In this document: positions 35,303 through 45,078 of the stretch, piece by piece
Position numbering within the stretch: position 1 is the first letter of the stretch
Layout: each line of letters begins with the position of its first letter
From: Paragemmobacter amnigenus
Lineage (GTDB): Bacteria > Pseudomonadota > Alphaproteobacteria > Rhodobacterales > Rhodobacteraceae
Direction of reading: 5' to 3'
DNA length: 64,000 bases
Assembly (NCBI RefSeq): GCF_009908265.2
Contig: NZ_JAAATX020000013.1
Location: 1-64,000 of the forward strand
Position numbers and translations under genes: made by a program
Notes under the pieces: model-generated
Database searches by the model: none
Seen by the model: only the letters and a program-made list of their open reading frames with translations
What the model was told of the DNA's origin: nothing

Positions 35303-36511
35303 TCAGAGATCCATCAACAGACGGCGCGGGTCTTCCAGCGCTTCCTTGACGCGGACGAGGAAGGTCACCGCGCCTTTGCCGTCGACGATGCGGTGGTCGT
35401 AGGAGAGCGCCAGATACATCATCGGGCGGATGACGATCTGGCCGTTCACCACCACGGGGCGGTCCTGGATCTTGTGCATCCCGAGGATGCCCGACTGCGG
35501 CGGGTTCAGGATGGGCGAGGACATGAGCGAGCCGTAGACGCCGCCGTTCGAGATGGTGAAGGAGCCGCCCTGCATTTCGGCCATCGACAGTTTCCCGTCG
35601 CGGGCGCGGATGCCGAGTTCGGCGATTTTCTTTTCGATCGCGGCAAAGCCCATCTGGTCGGCATCGCGCACCACGGGAACGACGAGGCCAGAGGGCGTGC
35701 CCACGGCCACGCCCATGTGGACGTAGTTCTTGTAGACGACATCGGTGCCGTCGATTTCGGCGTTGACCTCGGGCACCTCTTTCAGGGCGTGGCAGCAGGC
35801 CTTCACGAAGAAGGACATGAAGCCCATCTTGACGCCGTGCTTCTTTTCGAAGGCGTCCTTGTAGGTGTTGCGGAGTTCCATGATACCGGACATGTCGACC
35901 TCGTTATAGGTCGTCAGCATGGCGGCGGTGTTCTGCGCGTCCTTCAGGCGGCGGGCGATGGTCTGGCGCAGGCGGGTCATCTTGACCCGTTCCTCGCGCG
36001 CGGCGTCATCGGCGGGCACGGGAGCGCGGGGGATGGCGGCGGGGGCGGGCGCGGGGGCCACGGCGGCGGCGGCGGCACCGGCAGCACCGGCCACGGCGCG
36101 GGCCACGTCTTCCTTCATCACGCGGCCGTCGCGGCCGGTGGCCTGCACCTGATCGCGGGTGAGGCCCGCCTCGGCCAGTGCCTTTTTCGCGGCGGGGGCG
36201 TCTTCGACATCCTTCGCGGCGGGGGGGGCAGCGGAGGGCGCGGCCTCGGCCTTCGGGGCCGGAGCGGCGGCGGCGCCGCCTTCGGTCATGATGGCAAGGC
36301 GGGCATTGGCGGCCACGGTCGCGCCTTCGGGGGCGATGATTTCGGTCAGCACGCCGGAAACGGGGGCGGGCACCTCGACCGACACCTTGTCGGTTTCGAG
36401 TTCACAGAGCATCTCGTCCTGCTTCACGAAATCGCCCGGTTTCTTGAACCAGGTCGAAACGGTGGCTTCGGAGACGCTTTCGCCAAGGGCGGGCACCATA
36501 ACATCGGTCAT
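35303..36511 (-). CDS. sucB: 2-oxoglutarate dehydrogenase E2, dihydrolipoyl succinyltransferase
   Basis: 402 residues. Lipoyl domain 1-78 with the modified lysine in [11 protein letters not shown] (Lys42); E1/E3-binding domain about 108-145 ([30 protein letters not shown]) after an Ala/Pro linker; catalytic domain about 170-402 with DHRIVDG, catalytic His373 and Asp377. Transfers succinyl from E1 to CoA. The start at [12 protein letters not shown] follows GAGGA; the longer frame to 36799 is not used. 80 bp separate it from sucA upstream. Confidence 0.97.
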   Translation of the reverse strand: MTDVMVPALGESVSEATVSTWFKKPGDFVKQDEMLCELETDKVSVEVPAPVSGVLTEIIAPEGATVAANARLAIMTEGGAAAAPAPKAEAAPSAAPPAAKDVEDAPAAKKALAEAGLTRDQVQATGRDGRVMKEDVARAVAGAAGAAAAAVAPAPAPAAIPRAPVPADDAAREERVKMTRLRQTIARRLKDAQNTAAMLTTYNEVDMSGIMELRNTYKDAFEKKHGVKMGFMSFFVKACCHALKEVPEVNAEIDGTDVVYKNYVHMGVAVGTPSGLVVPVVRDADQMGFAAIEKKIAELGIRARDGKLSMAEMQGGSFTISNGGVYGSLMSSPILNPPQSGILGMHKIQDRPVVVNGQIVIRPMMYLALSYDHRIVDGKGAVTFLVRVKEALEDPRRLLMDL

Positions 36512-36591
36512 CTTCGGTTCCTCCGCGCCGCTTGATGGGCGCCTATCGTTGGGGTCGGGCCCGCGGCGGGGTGGCCGCGGGCGGGATGGGA

Positions 36592-39561
36592 TCAGGCGGC
36601 GGGACCGCCGAGGGCTTCGTTCACCAGTGCCTCCTGTTCGGCCTTGTGGCGCGAGGCGAGGCCGGTGGCGGGCGAGGCCGAGGCGGCGCGGCCGGCATAG
36701 GCGGCGCGTTTCGACTTGGCGCCGATGCGGCCCAGCACCCATTCGAGGTTGGGTTCGACGAAGGTCCAGCCGCCCTGGTTCTTGGGTTCTTCCTGGCACC
36801 AGACGATGTCGGCGTTCTTGAAGCGTTCAAGCTCCTTGACCATCGACATGGCGGGGAAGGGGTAGAACTGTTCCAGACGCAGCAGGTAGACGTCGTCCAG
36901 CCCCCGCTTGTCGCGTTCCGCGAGCAGGTCGTAATAGACCTTGCCCGAGCAGATGACGACGCGCTTGATCTTGGCGTCGGGTTTCAGGGTCAGGTCGGAA
37001 TGGCCCTTTTGCGCGTCGTCCCAGAGGACGCGGTGGAAGGTGGAGCCGGTGGTGAAATCCTCGGCATCCGACACGCACATCGGGTGACGCAGGAGCGATT
37101 TCGGCGTCATCAGGACCAGCGGCTTGCGGAAGCTGCGGTGGATCTGGCGGCGCAGGATGTGGAAGTAGTTGGCGGGGGTGGAGCAGTTCGCCACAATCCA
37201 GTTGTCTTCCGCCGAAAGCTGCAGGAAGCGTTCCAGACGGGCGGAGGAGTGTTCCGGACCCTGCCCTTCGAAGCCGTGGGGCAGCAGCATGACGAGGCCC
37301 GACATCCGCAGCCACTTGCGTTCGCCCGAGTTGATGAACTGGTCGAACATGATCTGCGCGCCGTTGGCGAAGTCGCCGAACTGCGCCTCCCACATCACGA
37401 GCGCATTGGGTTCGGCCAGCGAGTAGCCGTATTCGAAGCCAAGGACGGCGTATTCCGAGAGCATCGAGTCGATGACCTCATACCGCGCCTGTCCGGGGCG
37501 GATGTGGTTCAGGGGGTAGTGGCGTTCCTCGGTCGTCTGGTCGATGAAGGCCGAGTGGCGCTGCGAGAAGGTGCCGCGGGTGCAGTCCTGACCGGCCAGA
37601 CGGACGGGGAAACCTTCGGTGGCAAGCGAGCCGAAGGCCAGCGCCTCGGCCGTGGCCCAGTCAAAGCCCTTGCCGGTTTCGAACATCTTGGCCTTGGCGT
37701 CCAGTTGGCGCGCGACGGTCTTGTGGATGTCGAAGCCCTCGGGGACGCGGGTGAGGGCGGCGCCCACTTCCTTCATCGTTTCCGGTTTGATCGCTGTCTG
37801 GCCGGGCTGGTATTCCTCTTTCTCGCGGTCCAGCCCCGACCAGCGGCCATCCAGCCAGTCTGCCTTGTTCGGCTTGAAATTCTTGCCGATATCGAACTCT
37901 TCGTTGAGTTTCGACTGGAAGGCGGCCTTCATGTCCTCGATCTCGCCCTCGGGGATGAGGCCGTCTTTCACGAGGCGTTCGGTGTAGATCTGCAGCGTGG
38001 TCTTGTGCTTTTTGATCCGGTTGTACATGGCCGGATTGGTGAACATCGGCTCGTCGCCTTCGTTATGGCCGAAGCGGCGATAGCAGAAGATGTCGAGCAC
38101 GACGTCCTTGTGGAACTTCTGGCGGTATTCGGTCGCCACGCGGGCGGCGTGGACCACCGCTTCGGGGTCGTCGCCGTTGACGTGGAAGATCGGCGCCTCG
38201 ACCATCAGGGCGATGTCGGTCGGATAGGGCGAGGAGCGCGAGAAGTGCGGCGCGGTGGTGAAGCCGATCTGGTTGTTCACCACGATGTGGATGGTGCCGC
38301 CCGTGCGGTGGCCGCGCAGGCCCGACAGGCCGAAACATTCGGCCACGACGCCCTGACCGGCAAAGGCCGCGTCGCCGTGCAGCAGGATCGGCAGGACCGA
38401 GGCGCGGTCGGTCTGGTCGCCCAGCTGGTCCTGTTTGGCGCGGACCTTGCCGAGGACGACGGGGTTCACTGCCTCGAGGTGCGAGGGGTTGGCGGTCAGC
38501 GACAGGTGGACGGTGTTGCCGTCGAAGGTCCGGTCGGAGGAGGCGCCGAGGTGGTATTTCACGTCGCCGGAGCCATCCACATCCTCGGGCTTGTAAGATC
38601 CCCCTTGGAATTCGTGGAAGATGGCGCGGTAGGGTTTGGCCATGACGTTGGCCAGAACCGACAGGCGGCCGCGGTGGGGCATGCCGATGACGATTTCCTT
38701 CACACCCAGCGCACCGCCGCGCTTGATGATCTGTTCCATCGCGGGGATCAGCGCCTCGCCGCCGTCAAGGCCGAAGCGTTTGGTGCCCATGTATTTGACA
38801 TGGAGGAACTTTTCGAAACCCTCGGCTTCGACCAGCTTGTTCAGGATGGCGCGGCGCCCTTCGCGGGTGAAGGCGATTTCCTTGCCGTAGCCTTCGATCC
38901 GTTCCTTGAGCCATGCGGCCTGTTCGGGGTCGGAGATGTGCATGTATTGCAGCGCGAAGGTGCCGCAATAGGTGCGGCGCACGATCTCGATGATCTGGCG
39001 CATGGAGGCCATTTCGAGGCCCAGCACCTTGTCAATGAAGATCGGGCGGTCCATGTCGGCCTCGGTGAAGCCGTAGGAGGCGGGGTCAAGCTCGGGGTGG
39101 AGCTTGTCGTCGCGCATGCCCAGCGGGTCGAGGTCGGCCACCAGATGGCCGCGGATGCGGTAGGCGCGGATGATCATCAGCGCGCGGATGGAGTCGAGCA
39201 CGGCGCGCTGCACCTGCGCGTCGGTCAGCGAGACGCCCTTTTCGGCGGCCTTTTCCACGATCTTCTGCGCGGCGGCGCGGCCTTCCTTGGCGGGGGCGGC
39301 GGGCCATTCGCCGGTCATGGCGGCGGTCAGGTCATCGGCGGGGGCGGGCGGCCAGTCGGCGCGCGCCCAGGACGGCCCCTGCGCCTGACGCTTGGCGTCA
39401 AGTTCGCTGTCGCCGAGGGCGCGGAAGAATTCGGCCCATGCGGCATCGACCGCGTTCGGGTCAGCCGCATAGCGGGCCTGAAGCTGGTCGATATATTCGG
39501 CGTTGTGGCCTTGCAGGAAGCTCGAGGCGTGGAACTGGTCGTTGGGCGTATGCTCGGTCAT
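36592..39561 (-). CDS. sucA: 2-oxoglutarate dehydrogenase E1
   Basis: 989 residues. N-terminal [26 protein letters not shown] region that contacts E2; thiamine diphosphate motif [14 protein letters not shown] through NNQIGF around residues 393-425; YHLGASSDR and [15 protein letters not shown]-like [14 protein letters not shown] near 284-297. C-terminal transketolase-like part with [29 protein letters not shown] (segments near 712-740). Decarboxylates 2-oxoglutarate. Start at 39561 chosen because GGGAGGAATCGAAGAG precedes it and the family N-terminus begins there. Confidence 0.97.
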   Translation of the reverse strand: MTEHTPNDQFHASSFLQGHNAEYIDQLQARYAADPNAVDAAWAEFFRALGDSELDAKRQAQGPSWARADWPPAPADDLTAAMTGEWPAAPAKEGRAAAQKIVEKAAEKGVSLTDAQVQRAVLDSIRALMIIRAYRIRGHLVADLDPLGMRDDKLHPELDPASYGFTEADMDRPIFIDKVLGLEMASMRQIIEIVRRTYCGTFALQYMHISDPEQAAWLKERIEGYGKEIAFTREGRRAILNKLVEAEGFEKFLHVKYMGTKRFGLDGGEALIPAMEQIIKRGGALGVKEIVIGMPHRGRLSVLANVMAKPYRAIFHEFQGGSYKPEDVDGSGDVKYHLGASSDRTFDGNTVHLSLTANPSHLEAVNPVVLGKVRAKQDQLGDQTDRASVLPILLHGDAAFAGQGVVAECFGLSGLRGHRTGGTIHIVVNNQIGFTTAPHFSRSSPYPTDIALMVEAPIFHVNGDDPEAVVHAARVATEYRQKFHKDVVLDIFCYRRFGHNEGDEPMFTNPAMYNRIKKHKTTLQIYTERLVKDGLIPEGEIEDMKAAFQSKLNEEFDIGKNFKPNKADWLDGRWSGLDREKEEYQPGQTAIKPETMKEVGAALTRVPEGFDIHKTVARQLDAKAKMFETGKGFDWATAEALAFGSLATEGFPVRLAGQDCTRGTFSQRHSAFIDQTTEERHYPLNHIRPGQARYEVIDSMLSEYAVLGFEYGYSLAEPNALVMWEAQFGDFANGAQIMFDQFINSGERKWLRMSGLVMLLPHGFEGQGPEHSSARLERFLQLSAEDNWIVANCSTPANYFHILRRQIHRSFRKPLVLMTPKSLLRHPMCVSDAEDFTTGSTFHRVLWDDAQKGHSDLTLKPDAKIKRVVICSGKVYYDLLAERDKRGLDDVYLLRLEQFYPFPAMSMVKELERFKNADIVWCQEEPKNQGGWTFVEPNLEWVLGRIGAKSKRAAYAGRAASASPATGLASRHKAEQEALVNEALGGPAA

Positions 39562-39624
39562 CTCTTCGATTCCTCCCCCTTCACGGGACAAGCGGACCGG
39601 CGTCCCGGCCCGCTTCTGGCAACT

Positions 39625-39777
39625 TCATTCTGTCTGTCCGAACAGCGCGCCCTGTAGCGCGCGGTTGGGTTCTGCGTGGGTGGTGGACGTCCAGGCCGCG
39701 AGGGCGAGGAAGCCCAGCAGGGCGAGGAAGGAGGCGATCACCGTCTTGGTCCTGATGTCCATGGCCTGCTCCTCCAT
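39625..39777 (-). CDS. Small single-helix membrane protein in the suc operon
   Basis: A short gene of 50 codons (or 45, from an in-frame ATG at 39762) between sucD and sucA. Translation gives MDIRTKTVIASFLALLGFLA, followed by LAAWTSTTHAEPNRALQG and a short tail ending FGQTE. One hydrophobic helix spans about residues 7-24 of the shorter form and the rest is likely periplasmic; it could also be a signal peptide cut at THA. Both possible ATG codons have good ribosome sites (AGGAG and GGAGGAG). Conserved type of filler gene in this operon; function unknown. Confidence 0.7.
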   Translation of the reverse strand: MEEQAMDIRTKTVIASFLALLGFLALAAWTSTTHAEPNRALQGALFGQTE

Positions 39778-39793
39778 CGCCCGCTCTCCTGTG

Positions 39794-40678
39794 TTACTTG
39801 CCCAGAGCCTTCATGACCGCCTCGCCCAGCGTGGCGGGGCTGTCGGCCACGACGATGCCTGCAGAGCGCATCGCCTCGATCTTGCTTTCCGCGTCACCCT
39901 TGCCGCCCGCGACGATGGCACCCGCGTGGCCCATGCGGCGGCCGGGGGGGGCGGTGCGGCCCGCGATGAAACCGGCGCAGGGCTTGGCGCGGCCGCGCTT
40001 TGCCTCGTCCTTCAGGAATTGTGCCGCCTCTTCCTCGGCCGAACCGCCGATTTCGCCGATCATGATGATCGACTGCGTCTCGGGGTCGGCAAGGAACATC
40101 TCGAGCACGTCGATATGTTCCGTCCCCTTGATCGGATCGCCGCCGATTCCGACCGCCGAGGACTGGCCAAGGCCGAGGTCGGAGGTCTGCTTGACCGCCT
40201 CATAGGTCAGCGTGCCCGAGCGCGAGACGACGCCGACCGAGCCGCGCTTGTGGATGTGGCCGGGCATGATGCCGATCTTGCAGGCGTCGGGGGTGATAAC
40301 GCCGGGGCAGTTCGGCCCGATCAGGCGGGATTTCGACCCCGACAGGGCGCGCTTGACCTTCATCATGTCCAGCACCGGGATGCCTTCGGTGATGCAGACG
40401 ATCAGCTCCATCTCGGCATCGATGGCCTCGAGGATCGAGTCGGCCGCGAAGGGCGGGGGGACGTAGATCACGGTCGCGTTGGCCTGCGTGGTTGCCTTCG
40501 CTTCATGAACGGAATCGAATACCGGAAGGTTAAGGTGGGTCGTGCCGCCTTTGCCCGGTGTCACGCCGCCGACCATCTTCGTGCCATAGGCGATGGCCTG
40601 CTCGGAATGGAAGGTGCCCTGGCTGCCGGTGAAGCCCTGGCAGATCACGCGGGTGTTTTCGTTGACGAGTACGGCCAT
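39794..40678 (-). CDS. sucD: Succinyl-CoA synthetase alpha subunit
   Basis: 294 residues. CoA-binding Rossmann part 1-125 ([19 protein letters not shown] near 12-30, GGVTPGKGG near 38-46, [13 protein letters not shown] near 90), ligase part with CPGVITP and the phosphorylated histidine in [11 protein letters not shown] (His251). Works with SucC to convert succinyl-CoA and phosphate to succinate with substrate-level ATP/GTP formation. It lies after a small secreted-protein gene that separates it from sucC. Confidence 0.97.
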   Translation of the reverse strand: MAVLVNENTRVICQGFTGSQGTFHSEQAIAYGTKMVGGVTPGKGGTTHLNLPVFDSVHEAKATTQANATVIYVPPPFAADSILEAIDAEMELIVCITEGIPVLDMMKVKRALSGSKSRLIGPNCPGVITPDACKIGIMPGHIHKRGSVGVVSRSGTLTYEAVKQTSDLGLGQSSAVGIGGDPIKGTEHIDVLEMFLADPETQSIIMIGEIGGSAEEEAAQFLKDEAKRGRAKPCAGFIAGRTAPPGRRMGHAGAIVAGGKGDAESKIEAMRSAGIVVADSPATLGEAVMKALGK

Positions 40679-40759
40679 GGTCGGCTCCTTGATCGGTTGC
40701 CCCTTGCGGGGCGGGGTTCGTTTGCCCCTCGGGGCGATGTCGGGTCGGTCCGGACGGGG

Positions 40760-41284
40760 TCAGCCCTCGTCCAGAACGGTGAGTGTCACGCCGCCATCGG
40801 GTTGTTCTTCACACATCGGGTCGTTGCCGCCCGTGGTGATGGCGATGTAGTTTTCGGGGTCCGCGTCCGAGGCGACATAGAGGCAGCCGTCGGTGTCCTG
40901 CGAGACTTCGGCGGTGCCGCCGGCCTGAAGCGTGACGAGGTCGGAGGCGACGGCGATGGCGTCGTCGAAGCCCAGCACCATGTTTTCCACCGCGCAGAAG
41001 CCCGCGTCGGGGTTCACATAGGCCATGGTTTCGTCCAGCACATAGGAGCGAAGGCCACCATCGTCCGCCTCGCCGCCTTCCCAGCCTGCGGAGGAGAAAG
41101 CGTCCATGGCGAGCCAGAGGTCACCGGAACCGGCAAGGCAGTTGGCCGCCGCGCCCCGCAGCAGCATGTCGGGGGCGGAGGCGTTCAGGTTGGCAGCGTC
41201 GGCCATGTCCTGCGCCGCGGAGGGACTGGCAAGGGCCAGCGCCGCCACGAGGGTGAGAGCGGGAACTGATACGATGGTTTTCAC
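40760..41284 (-). CDS. Secreted protein of unknown function between sucC and sucD
   Basis: 174 residues; signal peptide MKTIVSVPALTLVAALALA with cleavage after PSAAQ-like sequence near residue 24. The mature part is acidic, with four Cys (in ANCLAG, GFCAVEN, DGCLYV and DPMCEEQ), consistent with two periplasmic disulfides. No known domain was recognised. It reads in the suc operon (33 bp after sucC, 81 bp before sucD), so it is made with the TCA enzymes although it should be exported. Confidence 0.8.
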   Translation of the reverse strand: MKTIVSVPALTLVAALALASPSAAQDMADAANLNASAPDMLLRGAAANCLAGSGDLWLAMDAFSSAGWEGGEADDGGLRSYVLDETMAYVNPDAGFCAVENMVLGFDDAIAVASDLVTLQAGGTAEVSQDTDGCLYVASDADPENYIAITTGGNDPMCEEQPDGGVTLTVLDEG

Positions 41285-41317
41285 TGTTTGACCTTTGCGC
41301 TGCGCCCTGATGCCCGT

Positions 41318-42511
41318 TCAGCCCTTGACCGCCTTGACGATCTTCTGCGCCGCGTCCGACAGGTTGTCGGCGGCGATCACGTTCAGGCCGGATTTGTTGA
41401 TGATTTCCTTGCCCAGCTCGACATTGGTCCCTTCCAGACGGACGACCAGCGGCACCTTGAGGCCGACTTCCTTGACCGCCGCGATCACGCCTTCTGCGAT
41501 GATGTCGCAGCGCATGATGCCGCCGAAGATGTTGACGAGGATGCCTTTGACGTTGGGGTCCGAGGTGATGATTTTGAAGGCTTCGGTCACCTTCTCTTTC
41601 GTCGCGCCGCCGCCCACGTCAAGGAAGTTGGCCGGTTCCGCGCCGTAAAGCTTGATGATGTCCATCGTGGCCATCGCAAGGCCCGCGCCGTTGACCATGC
41701 AGCCGATCTCGCCATCCAGCGCGATGTAGTTCAGATCGAACTTCGAGGCGGCGAGTTCCTTGGGGTCTTCCTCCGTCTCGTCGCGCAGGGCGGCGATGTC
41801 GGCGTGGCGGTAGAGGGCGTTGGAGTCGAAGCCCATCTTCGCGTCGAGGCATTTCAGGTTGCCGTTGGTCATGACGACCAGCGGGTTGATCTCCAGCATC
41901 TCCATGTCTTTCTCGATGAAGAGCTTGTAGAGGTTCTTCACCAGCGCGACGCATTGCTTGACCTGCTGGCCTTCGAGTTTCAGCGCGAAGGCGACACGGC
42001 GGCCGTGGAAATCGGACAGGCCGGTGGCGGGGTCGACCGAGAAGGAGACGATCTTTTCGGGGGTGTTGTGGGCCACATCCTCGATCGACATGCCGCCTTC
42101 GGTCGATGCGACGAAGGAGATGCGCGAGGTCTGGCGGTCGATCAGGATGGCGAGGTAGAGCTCGCGTTCGATGTCGGAGCCGTCCTCGATGTAGATGCGG
42201 TTGACCTGCTTGCCCGCCGGGCCGGTCTGGATGGTGACGAGGGTGCGGCCCAGCATCTGGCGGGCGAACTGGTCGGCCTCTTCCACGGAACGGGCAAGGC
42301 GGACGCCGCCCTTTTCACCGGCCTCGGGTTCCTTGAAGCTGCCCTTGCCGCGGCCGCCCGCGTGGATCTGGGCCTTGACCACCCAGAGCGGGCCGTCGAG
42401 TTCGCCTGCGGCGGTCTTGGCCTCTTCGGCCTTCATCACGACGCGACCGTCCGAGACCGGAACGCCGTAGGACCGCAAAAGCGCCTTGGCCTGATATTCG
42501 TGGATGTTCAT
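41318..42511 (-). CDS. sucC: Succinyl-CoA synthetase beta subunit
   Basis: 397 residues. N-terminal ATP-grasp domain begins [31 protein letters not shown] near residues 46-56; EINPLVV near 194-200 for Mg/[21 protein letters not shown] near 256-273; C-terminal ligase part with GGATKEKV and [10 protein letters not shown]. First gene of the suc-lpd set. Its 178-bp upstream region carries the paired GTGATCAC sites and a GGTATGC direct repeat. Start at 42511 by family N-terminus; the upstream 14 codons are not conserved. Confidence 0.97.
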   Translation of the reverse strand: MNIHEYQAKALLRSYGVPVSDGRVVMKAEEAKTAAGELDGPLWVVKAQIHAGGRGKGSFKEPEAGEKGGVRLARSVEEADQFARQMLGRTLVTIQTGPAGKQVNRIYIEDGSDIERELYLAILIDRQTSRISFVASTEGGMSIEDVAHNTPEKIVSFSVDPATGLSDFHGRRVAFALKLEGQQVKQCVALVKNLYKLFIEKDMEMLEINPLVVMTNGNLKCLDAKMGFDSNALYRHADIAALRDETEEDPKELAASKFDLNYIALDGEIGCMVNGAGLAMATMDIIKLYGAEPANFLDVGGGATKEKVTEAFKIITSDPNVKGILVNIFGGIMRCDIIAEGVIAAVKEVGLKVPLVVRLEGTNVELGKEIINKSGLNVIAADNLSDAAQKIVKAVKG

Positions 42512-42573
42512 GGCGACCGTCCCGTAACTGTGGTTTTGCGGGTGGAATGCCACGGAAACGAGGGTCGGGAAAC

Positions 42574-42590
42574 GGTATTCTATGGTATGC
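42574..42590. promoter_or_regulatory. GGTATTC-TAT-GGTATGC direct repeat upstream of sucC
   Basis: Two GGTATnC units at a 10-bp step, 63 bp before the sucC ATG. The same arrangement (15 of 17 identical) is found upstream of mdh at 47573-47589, in the same orientation to the gene. Candidate operator for an unidentified regulator. Confidence 0.6.
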
Positions 42591-42619
42591 AGCGGTTTCG
42601 CGCAGAAAAAGCGGAATTT

Positions 42620-42648
42620 GTGATCACGGGTCGAAAAAGTGTGATCAC
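42620..42648. promoter_or_regulatory. Paired GTGATCAC sites upstream of sucC
   Basis: Perfect 8-bp palindromes at 42620-42627 and 42641-42648, starts 21 bp apart (two helix turns). An identical pair with identical spacing lies upstream of sdhC at 52267-52295. No regulator is assigned. Confidence 0.75.
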
Positions 42649-42689
42649 AAGAGGGATTCCGTTAGCGGTATCGGGTGATTCGCGGGGCG

Positions 42690-43352
42690 TCAGGCCGGAT
42701 CGGCGGTGATCATCACCTGACCGCGCGGCAGGCGGTGGGGGTGGGCGGTGGCGGCAAAGCCTGCGTCCTGTGCGATTGCCAGCGCGCGGGTTCCGGTCAT
42801 GTGCCACGGGAAGCGGTCGGGATGGGTGACGACGCCGTCGTTCTGGCGTTGGGGGCCGGTGTGGGTTTCGGGGCACAGGAAGACGGTGAAGATCACGCGG
42901 CGCAGGGCGGGAAAGCGGGGGCGGAGGTTTTGCAGCGCGGATTGCAGGGCGTCGGCGGGCAGGTGGGTGAAGACGGCGAAGGCGAGGGCGAAGGTGATGG
43001 TGGCGGGGACGGTCGGATAGGCGAAAGTTTCGTCCCCGATAAGGTGGTCTTGCGGGAGGCTGATGCGGCCAGCCTCGTCCAGTTCGGTTTCCCAACCTTT
43101 AAGCATGAGCGCGCGCGAGGCGTCGGTGGCCCAGTATTCCGCGACCTGCGGCGCGAGGTGGCGGCCAAGGCGCAGGCTGCCCGCGCCGATGTCGAGGAGG
43201 TGGTCGCGCGCCGTCAGGCCGTGCCGTGCCAGCAGGGGCAGGACAATGCGCGGGGTTTCGTCCCAGCGCCCGCCCACGATGTCGCGGTGGCGGCCCTTTG
43301 CCAGCGCGTCATCGTAGAAGCCCGGGGCAGCGTAGGGGGAGGGGTGTTTCAT
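42690..43352 (-). CDS. Class I SAM-dependent methyltransferase-like protein
   Basis: 220 residues with a single methyltransferase fold. SAM motif HLLDIGAGSLRLGRHL near 51-66, then YWATDASRALM near 75-85 (motif II acidic Asp), and FALAFAVFTHLPADAL near 124-139 (motif IV/post region). Acceptor unknown. ATG overlaps the pepT stop by 4 bp, so it is the second gene of a pepT operon. A branched hydrophobic segment ends the protein with QVMITADP. Confidence 0.82.
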   Translation of the reverse strand: MKHPSPYAAPGFYDDALAKGRHRDIVGGRWDETPRIVLPLLARHGLTARDHLLDIGAGSLRLGRHLAPQVAEYWATDASRALMLKGWETELDEAGRISLPQDHLIGDETFAYPTVPATITFALAFAVFTHLPADALQSALQNLRPRFPALRRVIFTVFLCPETHTGPQRQNDGVVTHPDRFPWHMTGTRALAIAQDAGFAATAHPHRLPRGQVMITADPA

Positions 43353-44608
43353 GGGGTATCGGGCGGATGTCCTGCCTTGGCGGCGGCGCGACGGAGGATC
43401 GACAGCATCAGGACGGAGGCGCGTTCCATGTCCTGCACCGAGACCCATTCCAGCGGCCCGTGGATTTCCTGCATGCCGGTAAACAGGTTGGGGCAGGGCA
43501 CGCCCATTTCCGTCAGGCGCGAGCCGTCGGTGCCGCCGCGGATCGGGACCGAGACGGGGTCGAGTCCGATGTCGCGGCAGGCCTCTTGCGCCAGCGTGAC
43601 GGGGCGCATGTCCTTTTCCAGCCAGTAGCGCATGTTGCGGTATTGCGGGGTGATGGTGCAGGTGATCGTGGCGCGGGGTTCGCCCGCCTGCACTGCGGCG
43701 CAGACCTGACGCAGGATTTCGCCTTTGGCTTCAAGCCCTTCGCGTTCGAAATCGCGCAGGATGAAGCGCAGCGTCATGGCCGATGAACCGCCCGTCATTT
43801 CCGTCGCGTGGATGAAGCCGTCGCGGCCGTCGGTCAGTTCGGGCAGCATCGTGTGCTGGGGGAGGGCCGCGATGATCTTTGCCGCCAGATGGATCGCGTT
43901 GACCATCTTGCCCTTGGCCCAGCCGGGGTGGATCGAGACGCCTTCGATCTTCACCTCGGCCCCGTCGGCGGAGAAGGTTTCGAATTCGATCTCGCCCGCC
44001 TCGCCGCCGTCGAAGGTGTAGGCCCAGTCGACGGCAAGGTCCTTGGGCAGGCGCTTGTCGACGCCGCGGCCGATTTCCTCGTCCGGGGTGAAGGCGAGGC
44101 GGATGGGGCCGTGGGGGATGGTGGGGTCTGCCAGCAGTGTGGCGGCAGTGTGCAGGATGATGGCGATGCCTGCCTTGTCATCCGCGCCCAGAAGCGTGGT
44201 GCCGGAGGCGGTGACGATGTCATGGCCCAGCTTTTTCAACAGGTTGGGCGAGGATTCGGGGGTGAGCGTCAGGGTGGGGTTGTCGGGGTAGCTGATCGCG
44301 CCGCCGTTGTAGCCGCGGATGAGGCGGGGTTTCACGCCGGTGGCGTTGAATTGGGGGGCGGTGTCCATATGGGCCAGAAAGCCGATGGTCGGGCCCGGCG
44401 CGGTGGCGGGGATGGTGGCCAGCACCGTGCCGTAGTCGGTGAGGGTGATGTCGGCGGCGCCGATGGCCGCGAGTTCCTGCACCAGCAGTTTGGCGAGGTT
44501 CAGTTGGACTGCGGTGGAGGGTTGGCTGGGGCTGTCGGCATCGGACTGGGTGTCGATGGCGCAGTAGCGCATCAGGCGGGCGGCGAGGTCTTCGGTGCGT
44601 GCGGTCAT
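43349..44608 (-). CDS. pepT: Peptidase T (tripeptide aminopeptidase)
   Basis: 419-residue M20-family zinc peptidase that removes the N-terminal residue of tripeptides in the cytosol. Metal ligands: His in GFLAHMDTAP near residue 81, Asp in LLGADDKAGIA near 145, the general base and bridging Glu in TPDEEIGRG near 180, and a late His in NLFTGMQEIHGPLEW near 389. Starts at MTARTEDLAARLMRYCAIDT, with AAGGGGA upstream; the Pro-rich longer frame is not coding. A 470-bp upstream region holds a 12-bp-period array and a palindromic element. Confidence 0.93.
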   Translation of the reverse strand: MTARTEDLAARLMRYCAIDTQSDADSPSQPSTAVQLNLAKLLVQELAAIGAADITLTDYGTVLATIPATAPGPTIGFLAHMDTAPQFNATGVKPRLIRGYNGGAISYPDNPTLTLTPESSPNLLKKLGHDIVTASGTTLLGADDKAGIAIILHTAATLLADPTIPHGPIRLAFTPDEEIGRGVDKRLPKDLAVDWAYTFDGGEAGEIEFETFSADGAEVKIEGVSIHPGWAKGKMVNAIHLAAKIIAALPQHTMLPELTDGRDGFIHATEMTGGSSAMTLRFILRDFEREGLEAKGEILRQVCAAVQAGEPRATITCTITPQYRNMRYWLEKDMRPVTLAQEACRDIGLDPVSVPIRGGTDGSRLTEMGVPCPNLFTGMQEIHGPLEWVSVQDMERASVLMLSILRRAAAKAGHPPDTP

Positions 44609-44681
44609 GGCGGTCCCCTTTGGGGGGATGTGGCCGTGGGGCGGTAACGAAGTCAATGGGGGCAAGGGGTTGGGGGATTTC

Positions 44682-44729
44682 GGCTGTGCAGGCGGTTGTG
44701 CAGAGGGCTGTGCCGCAAAGTGTGCATAC
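44682..44729. repeat. 12-bp-period TGTGC array upstream of pepT
   Basis: Four back-to-back 12-mers: GGCTGTGCAGGC, GGTTGTGCAGAG, GGCTGTGCCGCA, AAGTGTGCATAC. TGTGC recurs at 44685, 44697, 44709 and 44721. Unit three equals a unit of the lpd array and the last unit matches the lpd array's last full unit in 10 of 12 positions. Confidence 0.85.
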
Positions 44730-44942
44730 AAATTCGGAGAGGGTGGGGTGGGGAAACGTGGTTAAGGGTGCGCGCGCGCACAGGGTTTCGCGGATGTTGT
44801 GGTTCGGGCTGGCGGTGGCGCGGGATGTAGAGGGTGCAGGTGATAAGGCCAAAGTTGGGTGTGAGATAGGACCAGTTGGGCGCTGGATCCTAGGGAGCGG
44901 GTTCCAGTGGTGCGCGTTCCGGGGGGGGAGGGATCGGGAGTG

Positions 44943-45037
44943 ACGGTCAGGTTTCACCCGGGCCCCAAAGGCCCGGGTGGCGGCCGTCCCGCCCCCCGGG
45001 GCGGCCGCACGTATACGTGCAGCCACCCCGGCGTGAC
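44943..45037 (-). repeat. Palindromic ~95-nt element, copy 2 (minus strand)
   Basis: On the minus strand it starts GTCACGCCGGGGTGG and ends AACCTGACCGT, the same ends as copy 1. The interior contains GCACGTATACGTGC (14-bp palindrome), an 11-bp GCGGCCGTCCC stem with one G-U pair and CACCCGGGCC with a 5-base loop. Arms differ from copy 1 but pair internally. Confidence 0.65.
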
Positions 45038-45078
45038 GGCCGCCACCCTTGCGTTGGGAATGGAAGGGGTGCCCGTGT

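Larger units (their letters stand above)
44609..45078. other. 470-bp non-coding region with two repeat structures
   Basis: Between pepT and the EF-hand-like secreted-protein gene (both minus strand). It holds a 12-bp-period array (44682-44729) and a palindromic ~95-nt element (44943-45037). No open frame with credible start and product. The stretch 44730-44940 shows nothing recognisable apart from a CG-dinucleotide run at about 44770-44780. Confidence 0.7.

Noticed and set aside
39798-41269. Plus-strand open frames opposite sucD and the secreted protein
   Set aside because: Shadow composition; the minus-strand genes have full family motifs.
42620-42648. GTGATCAC pair as a CRP/FNR site
   Set aside because: CRP needs TGTGA-N6-TCACA; here the halves touch with no spacer, and the FNR pattern TTGAT-N4-ATCAA is absent.
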